This document shows positions 55,375 through 64,000 of a stretch of 64,000 nucleotides of DNA, in pieces. This DNA comes from Flagellimonas okinawensis. Lineage in GTDB: Bacteria > Bacteroidota > Bacteroidia > Flavobacteriales > Flavobacteriaceae. The stretch lies in assembly GCF_029194005.1 (NCBI RefSeq), contig NZ_JARFVA010000001.1, positions 744,001-808,000 on the forward strand, given 5' to 3'. Position 1 is the first letter of the stretch, and each line of letters opens with the position of its first letter. The notes under the pieces were generated by a model. The model made no database searches and was not told the DNA's origin. It was given only the letters and a program-made list of their open reading frames with translations. The translations under genes and the position numbers were made by a program.

Positions 55375-56746
55375 CCTATTTAAAGAATTTCCCGAGGTTT
55401 CCGCCAAACAATGGAAACAAAAGATCCAGGTAGACCTAAAAGGTGCTGATTATAACGAAGCCTTGGTTTGGGAATCTTTGGAAGGCATTAATGTTAAGCC
55501 TTTTTACAACGAGGAAGATCTGGAGAACATCCCCACTTTTTCTTTGCCTCAAGACCATAATTGGTCCATTGGACAAAGCATTTATGTAAATGACGAAAAA
55601 AAGTCCAACACCAAAGCACTTGAAATCCTTGAAAAAGGTGTTGAAAGCTTGATTTTGAACATACCAAACGAGGCTACGGACTTTGAAGCCCTGCTAGCAG
55701 ATTTAGACCTGGAGGAAGTTGAACTCTACTTTTATTTTGAGTTCTTGAGCTTGGAACCCATCAAAAAATTGGTAACCTACCTTAAAGGCAAAAAAGCAAA
55801 AGCCCATTTGAACATTGATATTATTGGACATTTAACCAAAGATGGCAATTGGTATCACAATCTAGAAAAAGATCACGAACTGTTCACTGATTTGGTTGTG
55901 CTTGGGACACCCGATATTTCTGTTATAGGGGTAGATATGTTACACTATCAGAATGCTGGCGCCAATATGGTGCAGCAATTGGCCTATGCGTTGGCCCATG
56001 CCAACGAGTACATCAACCATGTTGTCACTTCAAGCGCAGTCGAAAAATCTTTCCCAATTACCTTTACAGTAGGTGTGGGTAGCAATTATTTCTTTGAAAT
56101 AGCCAAACTCAAGGCCTTACGATGGCTTTGGAAAAGTCTTGTTGCCGAATACGGAATACAAAGCGAATGCAATATCTTAGCTATTCCTTCCAAACGCAAT
56201 AAGACCCTGTACGATTACAATGTAAATATGCTCCGAACCACCTCCGAGTGTATGTCAGCAGTATTGGGAGGAGCGGACACTGTCTGCAATCTGCCTTACG
56301 ATGCCATTTACCATAAGAATAATGAATTCGGCGAGCGTATTGCCCGTAACCAACTGCTTCTATTAAAAGAGGAAGGCTATTTTACCGATGCTTCGCAAAT
56401 TTCCGATGGCGCTTACTATACGGAATCGCTTACCAATCAATTGGCTGAAAAGGCCTTGACCTTGTTCAAGCATTTGGAAAAGACCGGTGGATTCTTGGAA
56501 GGACTTAAAAAAGGAACTGTCCAACAAAAAATAAAGGAAAGTGCCCAAAAAGAACAACAACTTTTTGATGAAGGAAAAATAGTTTCATTGGGCACCAATA
56601 AATATCAAAATCCACAAGATCGGATGAAGGATGATATGGAACTCTACCCCTTTGTAAAAACCAAGGCGCGAAAAACCATCATTGAGCCTATTATCGAAAA
56701 AAGATTGGCCGAAGCATCTGAACAAAAAAGATTGAACGATGAGTAG
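55361..56746 (+). CDS. mutA: Methylmalonyl-CoA mutase small subunit
   Basis: A 461-residue protein of the methylmalonyl-CoA mutase barrel family without a B12-binding C-terminus, as expected for the non-catalytic small subunit ([49 protein letters not shown]). It overlaps the large-subunit gene by 8 bases. With PCC it converts propionyl-CoA to succinyl-CoA. Confidence 0.92.
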   Translation: MKNTNLFKEFPEVSAKQWKQKIQVDLKGADYNEALVWESLEGINVKPFYNEEDLENIPTFSLPQDHNWSIGQSIYVNDEKKSNTKALEILEKGVESLILNIPNEATDFEALLADLDLEEVELYFYFEFLSLEPIKKLVTYLKGKKAKAHLNIDIIGHLTKDGNWYHNLEKDHELFTDLVVLGTPDISVIGVDMLHYQNAGANMVQQLAYALAHANEYINHVVTSSAVEKSFPITFTVGVGSNYFFEIAKLKALRWLWKSLVAEYGIQSECNILAIPSKRNKTLYDYNVNMLRTTSECMSAVLGGADTVCNLPYDAIYHKNNEFGERIARNQLLLLKEEGYFTDASQISDGAYYTESLTNQLAEKALTLFKHLEKTGGFLEGLKKGTVQQKIKESAQKEQQLFDEGKIVSLGTNKYQNPQDRMKDDMELYPFVKTKARKTIIEPIIEKRLAEASEQKRLNDE

Positions 56747-58811
56747 AAAAGACCTTCAACAATTAGAATTGACCAATGGGTCGAGCAAAGTTGAGACCCA
56801 AAAATTCGGACATGAAAATTTTGCAGCAGGAATTGAACCTTTTCTTCGTGGCCCCTACTCGACCATGTATGTTCGCAGACCATGGACGATTCGCCAATAT
56901 GCCGGATTTTCCACTGCGGAGGAAAGCAACGCATTTTATCGAAGAAACTTGGAAGCGGGGCAAAAAGGGCTTTCCGTAGCCTTTGACCTGCCCACCCACC
57001 GTGGTTACGATTCGGACAACGACCGGGTTGTAGGTGACGTTGGTAAGGCAGGAGTTGCAATAGATTCCATCGAAGACATGAAAATTTTGTTCAATGGCAT
57101 TCCCTTGGACAAAATGTCCGTTTCCATGACCATGAATGGAGCCGTGATTCCGATTATGGCTTTTTATATTGTTGCAGGGCTGGAGCAAGGAGTGTCTATG
57201 GAGCAACTTTCCGGAACCATACAAAACGATATTCTAAAAGAGTTCATGGTTCGGAACACCTACATTTACCCACCTACTCCATCCATGAAGATAGTGGCGG
57301 ATATTTTTGAGTTTACCAGTAAAAATATGCCACGGTTCAACAGTATTAGTATTTCCGGATACCATATGCACGAAGCCGGCGCCCCTGCATCCATGGAATT
57401 GGCCTATACGTTGGCGGATGGCATTGAATACATCAGAACTGGGATAAAGGCTGGACTTAAGATTGATGAATTTGCACCACGATTGTCCTTTTTCTGGGGT
57501 ATCGGTATGAATCATTTTGCAGAGATCGCAAAAATGCGTGCCGGACGAATGCTTTGGGCCAAATTGGTGGAGCAATTCAACCCTTCCAACCCAAAATCCT
57601 CCATGTTACGCACCCATAGCCAAACCAGTGGATGGAGCTTAACGGAACAAGACCCGTTCAACAATGTGGCCAGAACCACTATTGAAGCCATGGCGGCCGC
57701 TTTTGGGGGAACGCAAAGTCTTCATACCAATGCCTTGGATGAAGCAATCGCTTTACCTACTGATTTCTCGGCGCGTATAGCCCGGAACACACAGATATAT
57801 CTTCAACAAGAAACCCATATTACCAAAACGGTAGATCCGTGGGCCGGCAGCCACAAAGTGGAACAATTAACCCAAGAGATTGCCGAGAATGCCTGGAAGC
57901 TTATTCAGGAAGTGGAAAAGTTGGGCGGTATGACCAAAGCCATCGAAAAAGGGATTCCGAAAATGCGGATTGAAGAAGCCGCAGCCAAAAAACAAGCGCG
58001 TATCGATAGTGGTCAAGATGTTATCGTTGGTGTAAACAAATACAGGTTGGAGAACGAGGACGATCTTCAAATTCTGGAAGTGGACAATGCCAAAGTGCGC
58101 AAACAGCAAATGGCACGCCTCGATCAAATTCGCAGCACAAGGGACACGAAAGCTGTAGAAAATGCACTGGAAGCCATTAGAATTGCTTCCAAAAAGGCCA
58201 TGGAAAATAATTCCGACCGCGGAAATTTATTAGCTTTAGCCGTAGAAGCAGCAAAAGAACGTGCTACACTTGGTGAAATCAGCGATGCCATGGAAAGTGC
58301 GTTTGGACGCTACAGAGCAAAAATCCAATCATTTACCGGAGTGTATTCCAAAGAAATCAAAAACGACGAGAGTTTTGAAAATGCCAGAAAGCTCGCAGAT
58401 GCTTTTGCTGAGCAAGAAGGGCGTCGTCCACGTATTATGGTAGCAAAAATGGGGCAAGATGGTCATGACCGTGGGGCCAAAGTGGTTGCTACAGGGTATG
58501 CCGATCTAGGTTTCGACGTGGATATCGGACCCTTGTTCCAAACCCCTGCGGAAGTTGCCAAACAAGCCGTAGAAAACGATGTGCATATTTTGGGGATTTC
58601 TTCACTAGCGGGAGGGCACAAAACCTTAGTACCCGAAGTAGTCCAAGAACTTAAAAAATACGGACGGGAAGATATCATGGTCATTGTTGGAGGAGTAATC
58701 CCGAAGCAAGATTACAAGCATTTATTGGACAATGGTGCCGTAGCAGTATTTGGCCCAGGAACCAAAATAGCAGATGCGGCAACGGAAATACTGAATATCT
58801 TAATGGACTAA
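56739..58811 (+). CDS. mutB: Methylmalonyl-CoA mutase large subunit
   Basis: A 690-residue catalytic subunit: N-terminal barrel ([48 protein letters not shown]) and C-terminal cobalamin domain with [13 protein letters not shown] (the His that coordinates cobalt) and GGVIPKQDY. It isomerises methylmalonyl-CoA to succinyl-CoA. Confidence 0.95.
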   Translation: MSRKDLQQLELTNGSSKVETQKFGHENFAAGIEPFLRGPYSTMYVRRPWTIRQYAGFSTAEESNAFYRRNLEAGQKGLSVAFDLPTHRGYDSDNDRVVGDVGKAGVAIDSIEDMKILFNGIPLDKMSVSMTMNGAVIPIMAFYIVAGLEQGVSMEQLSGTIQNDILKEFMVRNTYIYPPTPSMKIVADIFEFTSKNMPRFNSISISGYHMHEAGAPASMELAYTLADGIEYIRTGIKAGLKIDEFAPRLSFFWGIGMNHFAEIAKMRAGRMLWAKLVEQFNPSNPKSSMLRTHSQTSGWSLTEQDPFNNVARTTIEAMAAAFGGTQSLHTNALDEAIALPTDFSARIARNTQIYLQQETHITKTVDPWAGSHKVEQLTQEIAENAWKLIQEVEKLGGMTKAIEKGIPKMRIEEAAAKKQARIDSGQDVIVGVNKYRLENEDDLQILEVDNAKVRKQQMARLDQIRSTRDTKAVENALEAIRIASKKAMENNSDRGNLLALAVEAAKERATLGEISDAMESAFGRYRAKIQSFTGVYSKEIKNDESFENARKLADAFAEQEGRRPRIMVAKMGQDGHDRGAKVVATGYADLGFDVDIGPLFQTPAEVAKQAVENDVHILGISSLAGGHKTLVPEVVQELKKYGREDIMVIVGGVIPKQDYKHLLDNGAVAVFGPGTKIADAATEILNILMD

Positions 58812-58945
58812 ATTGGATAACACCTTAAGGAATACAACTTTAACTTTATTTAACGCAGAACGGCAGGTTTATTCACCCCCTGTTAACAAATTACATTTTA
58901 TCGCATCCTAAATAATCGTATTTTTAGCACCTAACTTACTATGAA

Positions 58946-59719
58946 ATGGGCAAGATTATTGCAATTGCAAACCAAAAGGGTGGTGTTGGAAAAACTACCA
59001 CAACGGTAAACCTTGCAGCCTCCTTAGGTGTATTGGAAAAAAAGGTGTTATTGATTGATGCCGATCCCCAGGCCAATGCCACATCAGGATTGGGCATTGA
59101 TGTAGATTCTGTTGAGAACGGAACCTATCAGCTTTTGGAACACACCATGAGTGTTGAAGAAGTAACCATAGCTACAGATTCCCCCAATGTGGATTTGGTG
59201 CCTGCGCACATCGACCTAGTGGCCATTGAAATTGAATTGGTCGACAAGGACAACAGGGAATATATGCTAAAAGAAGCCCTTAAAAATTTGGGCGACAAAT
59301 ACGATTTTGTACTGATTGACTGTGCTCCTTCTTTAGGATTACTCACGCTGAACGCTTTAACCGCGGCAGATTCCGTAATGATACCCATACAGTGTGAATA
59401 TTTTGCCCTGGAAGGTCTTGGCAAACTATTGAATACAGTAAAAAGCGTACAAAAAATACACAATAACGATTTGGACATCGAAGGAATGCTACTTACCATG
59501 TACGATTCCAGGTTAAGACTTTCCAACCAAGTTGTTGAAGAAGTGAAAAAGCACTTCGCGGATATGGTATTCGACACCATCATCCAACGTAACGTAAGGT
59601 TAAGTGAAGCCCCCAGTTATGGCGAGAGCATTATAAAATATGATGCCAGCAGTAAAGGTGCCTCCAATTATCTTAACTTAGCCAACGAAATTTTGAAGAA
59701 AAACAAGGAGAAAGTTTAG
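58946..59719 (+). CDS. parA: Chromosome partitioning ATPase ParA/Soj
   Basis: A 257-residue protein with the deviant Walker A KGGVGKTTTTVNLA (residues 11-24), LLIDADPQANATSGLG and VLIDCAPSLGLLTLNAL. It works with ParB to segregate chromosome origins. The parB start follows directly after its stop. Confidence 0.95.
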   Translation: MGKIIAIANQKGGVGKTTTTVNLAASLGVLEKKVLLIDADPQANATSGLGIDVDSVENGTYQLLEHTMSVEEVTIATDSPNVDLVPAHIDLVAIEIELVDKDNREYMLKEALKNLGDKYDFVLIDCAPSLGLLTLNALTAADSVMIPIQCEYFALEGLGKLLNTVKSVQKIHNNDLDIEGMLLTMYDSRLRLSNQVVEEVKKHFADMVFDTIIQRNVRLSEAPSYGESIIKYDASSKGASNYLNLANEILKKNKEKV

Positions 59720-60625
59720 ATGGCGAAAGCAACAAAAAAACAGGCGTTGGGAAGAGGCCTGTCCGCACTATTAAAAGATCCGGACAACGATATCAAGTCA
59801 GTGTCGGACAAAAATGCGGACCAGGTAATCGGGAATGTAGTAGAGTTGGATATCAACGCCATTGAGGTAAACCCTTTTCAGCCTCGTTCCAATTTTAACG
59901 ATGAAGCCCTTGAGGAACTCGCCAGTTCCATTCGAGAGTTGGGCATAATCCAACCGATCACCGTTAGAAAACTGGACTTTAACAAGTACCAGCTGGTTTC
60001 CGGTGAGCGAAGGTTCCGCGCATCCAAATTGGTGGGATTGGAGACTATCCCTGCATATATCCGTATTGCCAACGATCAAGAGTCTTTGGAAATGGCCCTT
60101 GTGGAAAACATCCAAAGACAGGATCTTGATCCCATTGAAATTGCACTTTCCTATCAACGACTGATTGATGAGATAGAGATTACGCAAGAAAAGCTAAGTG
60201 ACCGCGTAGGTAAAAAACGTTCAACCATCACCAATTACCTACGTCTTTTAAAATTAGATCCAATCATTCAAACAGGAATGAGAGATGGTTTTATCAGCAT
60301 GGGTCATGGTAGGGCACTTATAAACATAGACAAGAAAAAAGATCAAATTGCCATTTATGAAAAAGTGGTCTCCAACGGATTGTCCGTTAGAGCTACGGAA
60401 CAATTGGTGAAAGATCATAAAGAACCAAAAAACGCTGGTTCCGACAAGAAAAAAGCCACTACTAATGTGCCCGATTTCGTTTCCAATAGCTTGGATTCCA
60501 TAAAAGAACGATTAGCTACCAAAGTGGATATTACCACATCAAAAAACGGAAAAGGAAAGATTGTGATACCCTTCCACTCAGAGGAGGATTTTAAACGTAT
60601 CAAAAAATTGTTGACAGGTGAATAA
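59720..60625 (+). CDS. parB: Chromosomal ParB/Spo0J
   Basis: A 301-residue protein with the N-terminal KQALGRGLSALL ParA-interaction segment, the CTP-binding ParB domain (VNPFQPRSNF, GERRFRASKLVGL, ENIQRQDLDPIEIA) and an HTH (LSDRVGKKRSTITNYLRLL). No parS site was identified in the window. Confidence 0.95.
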   Translation: MAKATKKQALGRGLSALLKDPDNDIKSVSDKNADQVIGNVVELDINAIEVNPFQPRSNFNDEALEELASSIRELGIIQPITVRKLDFNKYQLVSGERRFRASKLVGLETIPAYIRIANDQESLEMALVENIQRQDLDPIEIALSYQRLIDEIEITQEKLSDRVGKKRSTITNYLRLLKLDPIIQTGMRDGFISMGHGRALINIDKKKDQIAIYEKVVSNGLSVRATEQLVKDHKEPKNAGSDKKKATTNVPDFVSNSLDSIKERLATKVDITTSKNGKGKIVIPFHSEEDFKRIKKLLTGE

Positions 60626-61265
60626 AAACCTTCTTTTATTGCTCTTTGCCTTTTTGTTGTTTCACTCAGGTTTTTCCCAAGAAGAAGAGGAAAACAATAA
60701 AAACGATAAACCTCAACAAACCAAAGAGGTAGATTCCATTGCCCAAAATATGGAAGGGGAAGGTGTAACTTTTGAAGAAGTCATCAAACAAAAAAGTATT
60801 AATCCTCTTGCTCCGAGCAAAGCCGCATTTTACTCAGCAATACTACCCGGTTTGGGACAGATTTATAACAAGCGTTATTGGAAGGTCCCTATAGTTTGGG
60901 GAGCTATTGGAACTGGTATCTACGCCTACTCCTACAACAATACCGAATATCGTCGGGCCAGAAATGCCTACAAGAGGAGATTGGCGGGCTTTACCGACGA
61001 TGAGTTCTCCAGAGAAGATGGAACCCCCATCATTTCTGACGAGGCACTCCAAGAAGCACAGGAAAACACACAAAGGGACAGGGATTTGGCCTTGGTAATT
61101 ACTATCGCACTTTACGCCCTTAATATTATAGATGCCAATGTGGACTCACATTTAAAGCAGTATAATGTTAGTGATGACCTTGCTATAGACTTTAATCCCT
61201 ATTTAGATATAAATCCTTTTACCAACGAGCCAAACTACGGTATGGCCATGGTCATAAAATTTTAA
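60618..61265 (+). CDS. DUF5683 membrane protein
   Basis: A 215-residue protein with a signal peptide, starting with GTG inside the last codons of parB. The core AAFYSAILPGLGQIYNKRYWKVPIVWGAIGTGIYAY is characteristic of DUF5683 proteins of Bacteroidota, which often sit between parB and dapB. Predicted to be membrane-associated; function unknown. Confidence 0.85.
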   Translation: MNKNLLLLLFAFLLFHSGFSQEEEENNKNDKPQQTKEVDSIAQNMEGEGVTFEEVIKQKSINPLAPSKAAFYSAILPGLGQIYNKRYWKVPIVWGAIGTGIYAYSYNNTEYRRARNAYKRRLAGFTDDEFSREDGTPIISDEALQEAQENTQRDRDLALVITIALYALNIIDANVDSHLKQYNVSDDLAIDFNPYLDINPFTNEPNYGMAMVIKF

Positions 61266-61268
61266 AGA

Positions 61269-61970
61269 ATGAAGATTGGTCTGTTTGGATATGGCAAAAT
61301 GGGAAAGATGATTGAGCAAATTGCCCAGGATAGAGGTCATTCCATTGTAGCAAAGATTGATGACCCCTCGCAAGAAATAGATTATACATCTATGGATGTT
61401 GCCATTGATTTTAGCACACCCGAAGCAGCTTTTAATAATATTACATCCTGTTTTAAGAACAACGTACCCGTAATATGTGGCACTACAGGATGGTTGGAAA
61501 AATTCGAGGAAGCCACTGACATATGCAAGGATAACAAAAGTGCTTTTATTTATGCCTCCAACTTTAGTTTGGGTGTAAATATATTTTTTGAGCTCAATAA
61601 GCATCTTGCCAAAATGATGTCCGGTTTGGATCAGTACAATGTTTCCATGGAAGAAATCCATCACACGCAAAAGTTGGATGCTCCGAGCGGAACAGCCATT
61701 ACTTTGGCCGAAGGCATTATTGAAAACACCCCTTACGAAAACTGGAAGCTGGATGAATCAAGTGATAAAACAGTTTCGATAAAATCGATCAGGGAAGGCA
61801 TGGTTCCCGGAACACACAGCATATCTTACACAAGTTCCGTGGATACCATCGAAATTAAGCACGAGGCGCACAACAGGGAAGGCTTTGCTCTTGGAGCAGT
61901 AATCGCTTCGGAATGGATACAGGGAAAAACGGGTGTCTTTTCCATGAAAGATGTGTTAAACCTTAGCTAA
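61269..61970 (+). CDS. dapB: 4-hydroxy-tetrahydrodipicolinate reductase
   Basis: A 233-residue protein with an N-terminal NAD(P)-binding motif (IGLFGYGKMGKMIEQIAQDRGH), CGTTGW and the signature EIHHTQKLDAPSGTAITLAEGI. It is the lysine/diaminopimelate pathway reductase. It lies 3 bases after the DUF5683 gene. Confidence 0.95.
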   Translation: MKIGLFGYGKMGKMIEQIAQDRGHSIVAKIDDPSQEIDYTSMDVAIDFSTPEAAFNNITSCFKNNVPVICGTTGWLEKFEEATDICKDNKSAFIYASNFSLGVNIFFELNKHLAKMMSGLDQYNVSMEEIHHTQKLDAPSGTAITLAEGIIENTPYENWKLDESSDKTVSIKSIREGMVPGTHSISYTSSVDTIEIKHEAHNREGFALGAVIASEWIQGKTGVFSMKDVLNLS

Positions 61971-62019
61971 AAAACGTAACAGAAATTTAGACCCAAAGTC
62001 TAACAAAGAAACTTTTTAT

Positions 62020-63756
62020 ATGGACGGTATTCAATGGATCATTTTTATCCTGATTATTCAAGTCATCCATTTCTTGGGAACTTGGAAGCTCTACGTTAAG
62101 GCAGGCAGAAAAGCATGGGAAGCCGCCATACCTGTGTACAACGGTATAGTTTTGATGAAAATAATTAATAGACCATGGTGGTGGGTGCTATTGTTATTTA
62201 TTCCTATCATCAATTTATTGATGTTCCCGGTTGTTTGGGTGGAAACCATTCGAAGTTTTGGAAAAAATTCACTTGTAGACACTTGGTTGGTAATATTGAC
62301 CCTTGGATTTTATATTTATTATATCAATTATGCCGAGGATGTTCAATACATCGAAGATCGTAGTTTAAAACCAAAAACTGGATTGGGCGAATGGGTAAGT
62401 TCCATTGTGTTTGCCATTGTTGCCGCAACATTTGTCCACACCTATTTTATTCAACCCTACGTAATTCCAACAGGATCCTTGGAGCGAACACTACGAGTTG
62501 GCGATTTTTTGTTCGTAAGCAAATTCCATTATGGCGCACGGGTACCCATGACAACCTTGGCCGCCCCAATGGTTCACGATACCCTACCTGTATTAAAAAC
62601 AAGATCATATTTGGCCGATGTAAATCCGGATACGTATAAAACCTCTTGGATCAACAAACTGCAACTGCCCTACATGCGCTTGCCCGGCTTTGAAAAAGTG
62701 GAAAAAAACGACATTGTCGTATTCAGTTTACCAGCGGATACTTTGTATCAGTTTTTTAAAGCTCAGAAAGCGGTCATAAAACCCATTGATAAAAAATCCA
62801 ACTATGTAAAACGGTGCGTAGGAACCCCTGGCGATTCCTTGGCAGTAATTGATGGATTCGTTTATATCAATGGCGAACAATTGACATTGTCCGATCGGGC
62901 AAAACCGATGTATGAATATAACATATATGCCGAAAAAGGAGTTTCCACTCGACTTCTTTTAAGCTTGGGAATAGATGAGTTCAGCAGAACGTATATCTCC
63001 AACACGCCATTGTCCGCCTCTCAAATTCAAATATTGAGAAGTATGGGATATGGTGTGTTTACCCAAAGTGGCACCAATGTGATCATGACGGACAGCAAAG
63101 GTATTCAACCAGAAACCATTAGAGCCGTTAGACTTTCGCTTAAAGAGATTACCGGAAGGGAGCGAAATGCCAATATGACCAATGAAATGGTGGATCAACT
63201 TAGGAAAAATGAAGCCATTGATTCTGTTGTCAAAATTATTGAACCCAAAGGTGAGTACGGAGGAGCTTTTCCCCAAAAACCAAATCTGTACCCTTGGAAC
63301 AACGATAACTTTGGACCGATTTATATTCCCAAGAAAGGAACTACCGTTGAAATCAATTCCAAGACCATCCCATTGTATAAAAAGATTATTCGGGATTATG
63401 AGTACAACGATGTAAAAGTTACCGGTAACAAAGTATTGATCAATGGTGAAGAAGCAGATTCGTACACCTTTAAACAAGACTATTACTGGATGATGGGCGA
63501 TAACCGCGACCATTCCGAAGATAGTAGGACTTGGGGCTATGTACCTGCAGACCATATTGTAGGTAAACCGGTTTTCCTTTGGATGAGCTTTGACAACTTT
63601 AGACAAGGAATTTCCAATTGGAGGATTCGTTGGGATCGTGTATTCACCACAGTAGGGGGTAGCGGAGAATCTGTATCGTATTTCTGGTATTTTATCGCAC
63701 TATTGGCTGCATGGTTTATTTTTGATTTCTTCCGTAAGAAAAAGAAAAAAGCATAG
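62020..63756 (+). CDS. lepB: Signal peptidase I, long Bacteroidota type
   Basis: A 578-residue protein with three N-terminal membrane segments, an SPase I domain containing the catalytic Ser (QPYVIPTGSLERTLRVGD), the Lys region (KKSNYVKRCVGTPGDSL) and box E (YYWMMGDNRDHSEDSRTWGYV). A large insert lies between the Lys and box E, as typical of this phylum, and there is a C-terminal membrane helix. It cleaves signal peptides of exported proteins. Confidence 0.93.
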   Translation: MDGIQWIIFILIIQVIHFLGTWKLYVKAGRKAWEAAIPVYNGIVLMKIINRPWWWVLLLFIPIINLLMFPVVWVETIRSFGKNSLVDTWLVILTLGFYIYYINYAEDVQYIEDRSLKPKTGLGEWVSSIVFAIVAATFVHTYFIQPYVIPTGSLERTLRVGDFLFVSKFHYGARVPMTTLAAPMVHDTLPVLKTRSYLADVNPDTYKTSWINKLQLPYMRLPGFEKVEKNDIVVFSLPADTLYQFFKAQKAVIKPIDKKSNYVKRCVGTPGDSLAVIDGFVYINGEQLTLSDRAKPMYEYNIYAEKGVSTRLLLSLGIDEFSRTYISNTPLSASQIQILRSMGYGVFTQSGTNVIMTDSKGIQPETIRAVRLSLKEITGRERNANMTNEMVDQLRKNEAIDSVVKIIEPKGEYGGAFPQKPNLYPWNNDNFGPIYIPKKGTTVEINSKTIPLYKKIIRDYEYNDVKVTGNKVLINGEEADSYTFKQDYYWMMGDNRDHSEDSRTWGYVPADHIVGKPVFLWMSFDNFRQGISNWRIRWDRVFTTVGGSGESVSYFWYFIALLAAWFIFDFFRKKKKKA

Positions 63757-63778
63757 TCAACCTTAATCATTGATTTCT

Positions 63779-64000
63779 TTGAAAATTCTTGTCCATCCAG
63801 CATATTTTCCAAGTATAGCAACGTATGCAGCTATAGTCCAGCATGATGTAATATGGGAAGCACACGACAATTTTCAGAAGCAGACCTATCGCAACCGTTG
63901 TTATATTTCAACTGACAAAGGCAAGCACATGCTCAATATTCCCATAAAACATGTGGGAGGTAAAGAAGGCCGTCAAAAATATTTCGATGTATCCACGGAA
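63779..64000 (+). CDS. WbqC-family protein, 3' truncated by the window
   Basis: The frame from a TTG at 63779 reads KILVHPAYFPSIATYAAIV, then WEAHDNFQKQTYRNRCYI and LNIPIKHVGG, the WbqC family pattern. No ATG precedes it in frame; a TTG at 63770 is a further option. The gene continues beyond the window. Some WbqC proteins act in surface polysaccharide synthesis. Confidence 0.75.
   Translation, partial: MKILVHPAYFPSIATYAAIVQHDVIWEAHDNFQKQTYRNRCYISTDKGKHMLNIPIKHVGGKEGRQKYFDVSTE

Noticed and set aside
60625..60700. parS site near parAB
   Set aside because: No 16-bp palindrome close to TGTTTCACGTGAAACA was seen; GTTTCACTC is only a partial resemblance.

Overview
The window is a piece of a Flavobacteriaceae chromosome, most like Muricauda/Flagellimonas (inference). 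The support is a T9SS type B giant SprB-repeat protein, a SusC/SusD pair, a three-subunit propionyl-CoA carboxylase, a heterodimeric methylmalonyl-CoA mutase, a long Bacteroidota-type signal peptidase I, and tyrosine recombinases whose first catalytic Arg box reads TGLSY, as in IntDOT-like enzymes.

Layout. (1) 1-3.3 kb: end of a frameshifted NHL-repeat gene, a DUF4382 lipoprotein and a metzincin-like lipoprotein. (2) 3.3-9.07 kb: an older island with an orphan ParB-like protein, an AbiEi/AbiEii pair under strong inverted repeats, and a tyrosine integrase. (3) 9.07-22.86 kb: an integrative mobilizable element bounded by a 13-bp repeat of the 3' end of tRNA-Pro. Its cargo is a CBASS-like operon (CD-NTase, Cap15-type 2TM/beta effector, and a third gene with a DisA_N/DAC-like cyclase domain), a C-protein-controlled type II restriction-modification system, an ECF sigma factor joined to a nuclease-dead Cas12f/TnpB-like protein with a candidate guide RNA behind it, XRE regulators and an AbiJ-like HEPN gene. 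Then come the BfmA/BtgA and DUF5712-type mobilization genes and the integrase beside the tRNA. (4) 23.2-32.2 kb: a PepSY-like secreted protein and a 2770-residue SprB-repeat adhesin. (5) 32.4-50.7 kb: a sugar dehydrogenase-like lipoprotein and a peptidoglycan/amino-sugar recycling locus (DeoR regulator, MurQ, NagB-PIG-L fusion, SusCD, GHL10 hydrolase, GNAT, AmpG-like, NagZ, methyltransferase, AnmK), then an MFS efflux pump and an oxidoreductase. (6) 50.7-64 kb: core genes for the propionyl-CoA to succinyl-CoA route, uridine kinase, a DivIC/FtsB-like protein, ParAB, a DUF5683 protein, DapB, LepB and a truncated WbqC-family gene.

How parts work together. The CBASS, R-M, AbiE and AbiJ-like genes form a defence island accreted at tRNA-Pro. 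The sigma/dCas12f pair resembles the recently reported RNA-guided transcription systems of Bacteroidota and is probably a programmable activator. The AmpG/NagZ/AnmK/MurQ/NagB set forms a near-complete route from anhydro-muropeptides to fructose-6-phosphate, with SusCD offering outer-membrane uptake. The two most notable items are the sigma-dCas12f-guide RNA unit (15770-17760) and the CBASS operon carrying a second, unrelated cyclic-nucleotide synthase fold (9410-12662).
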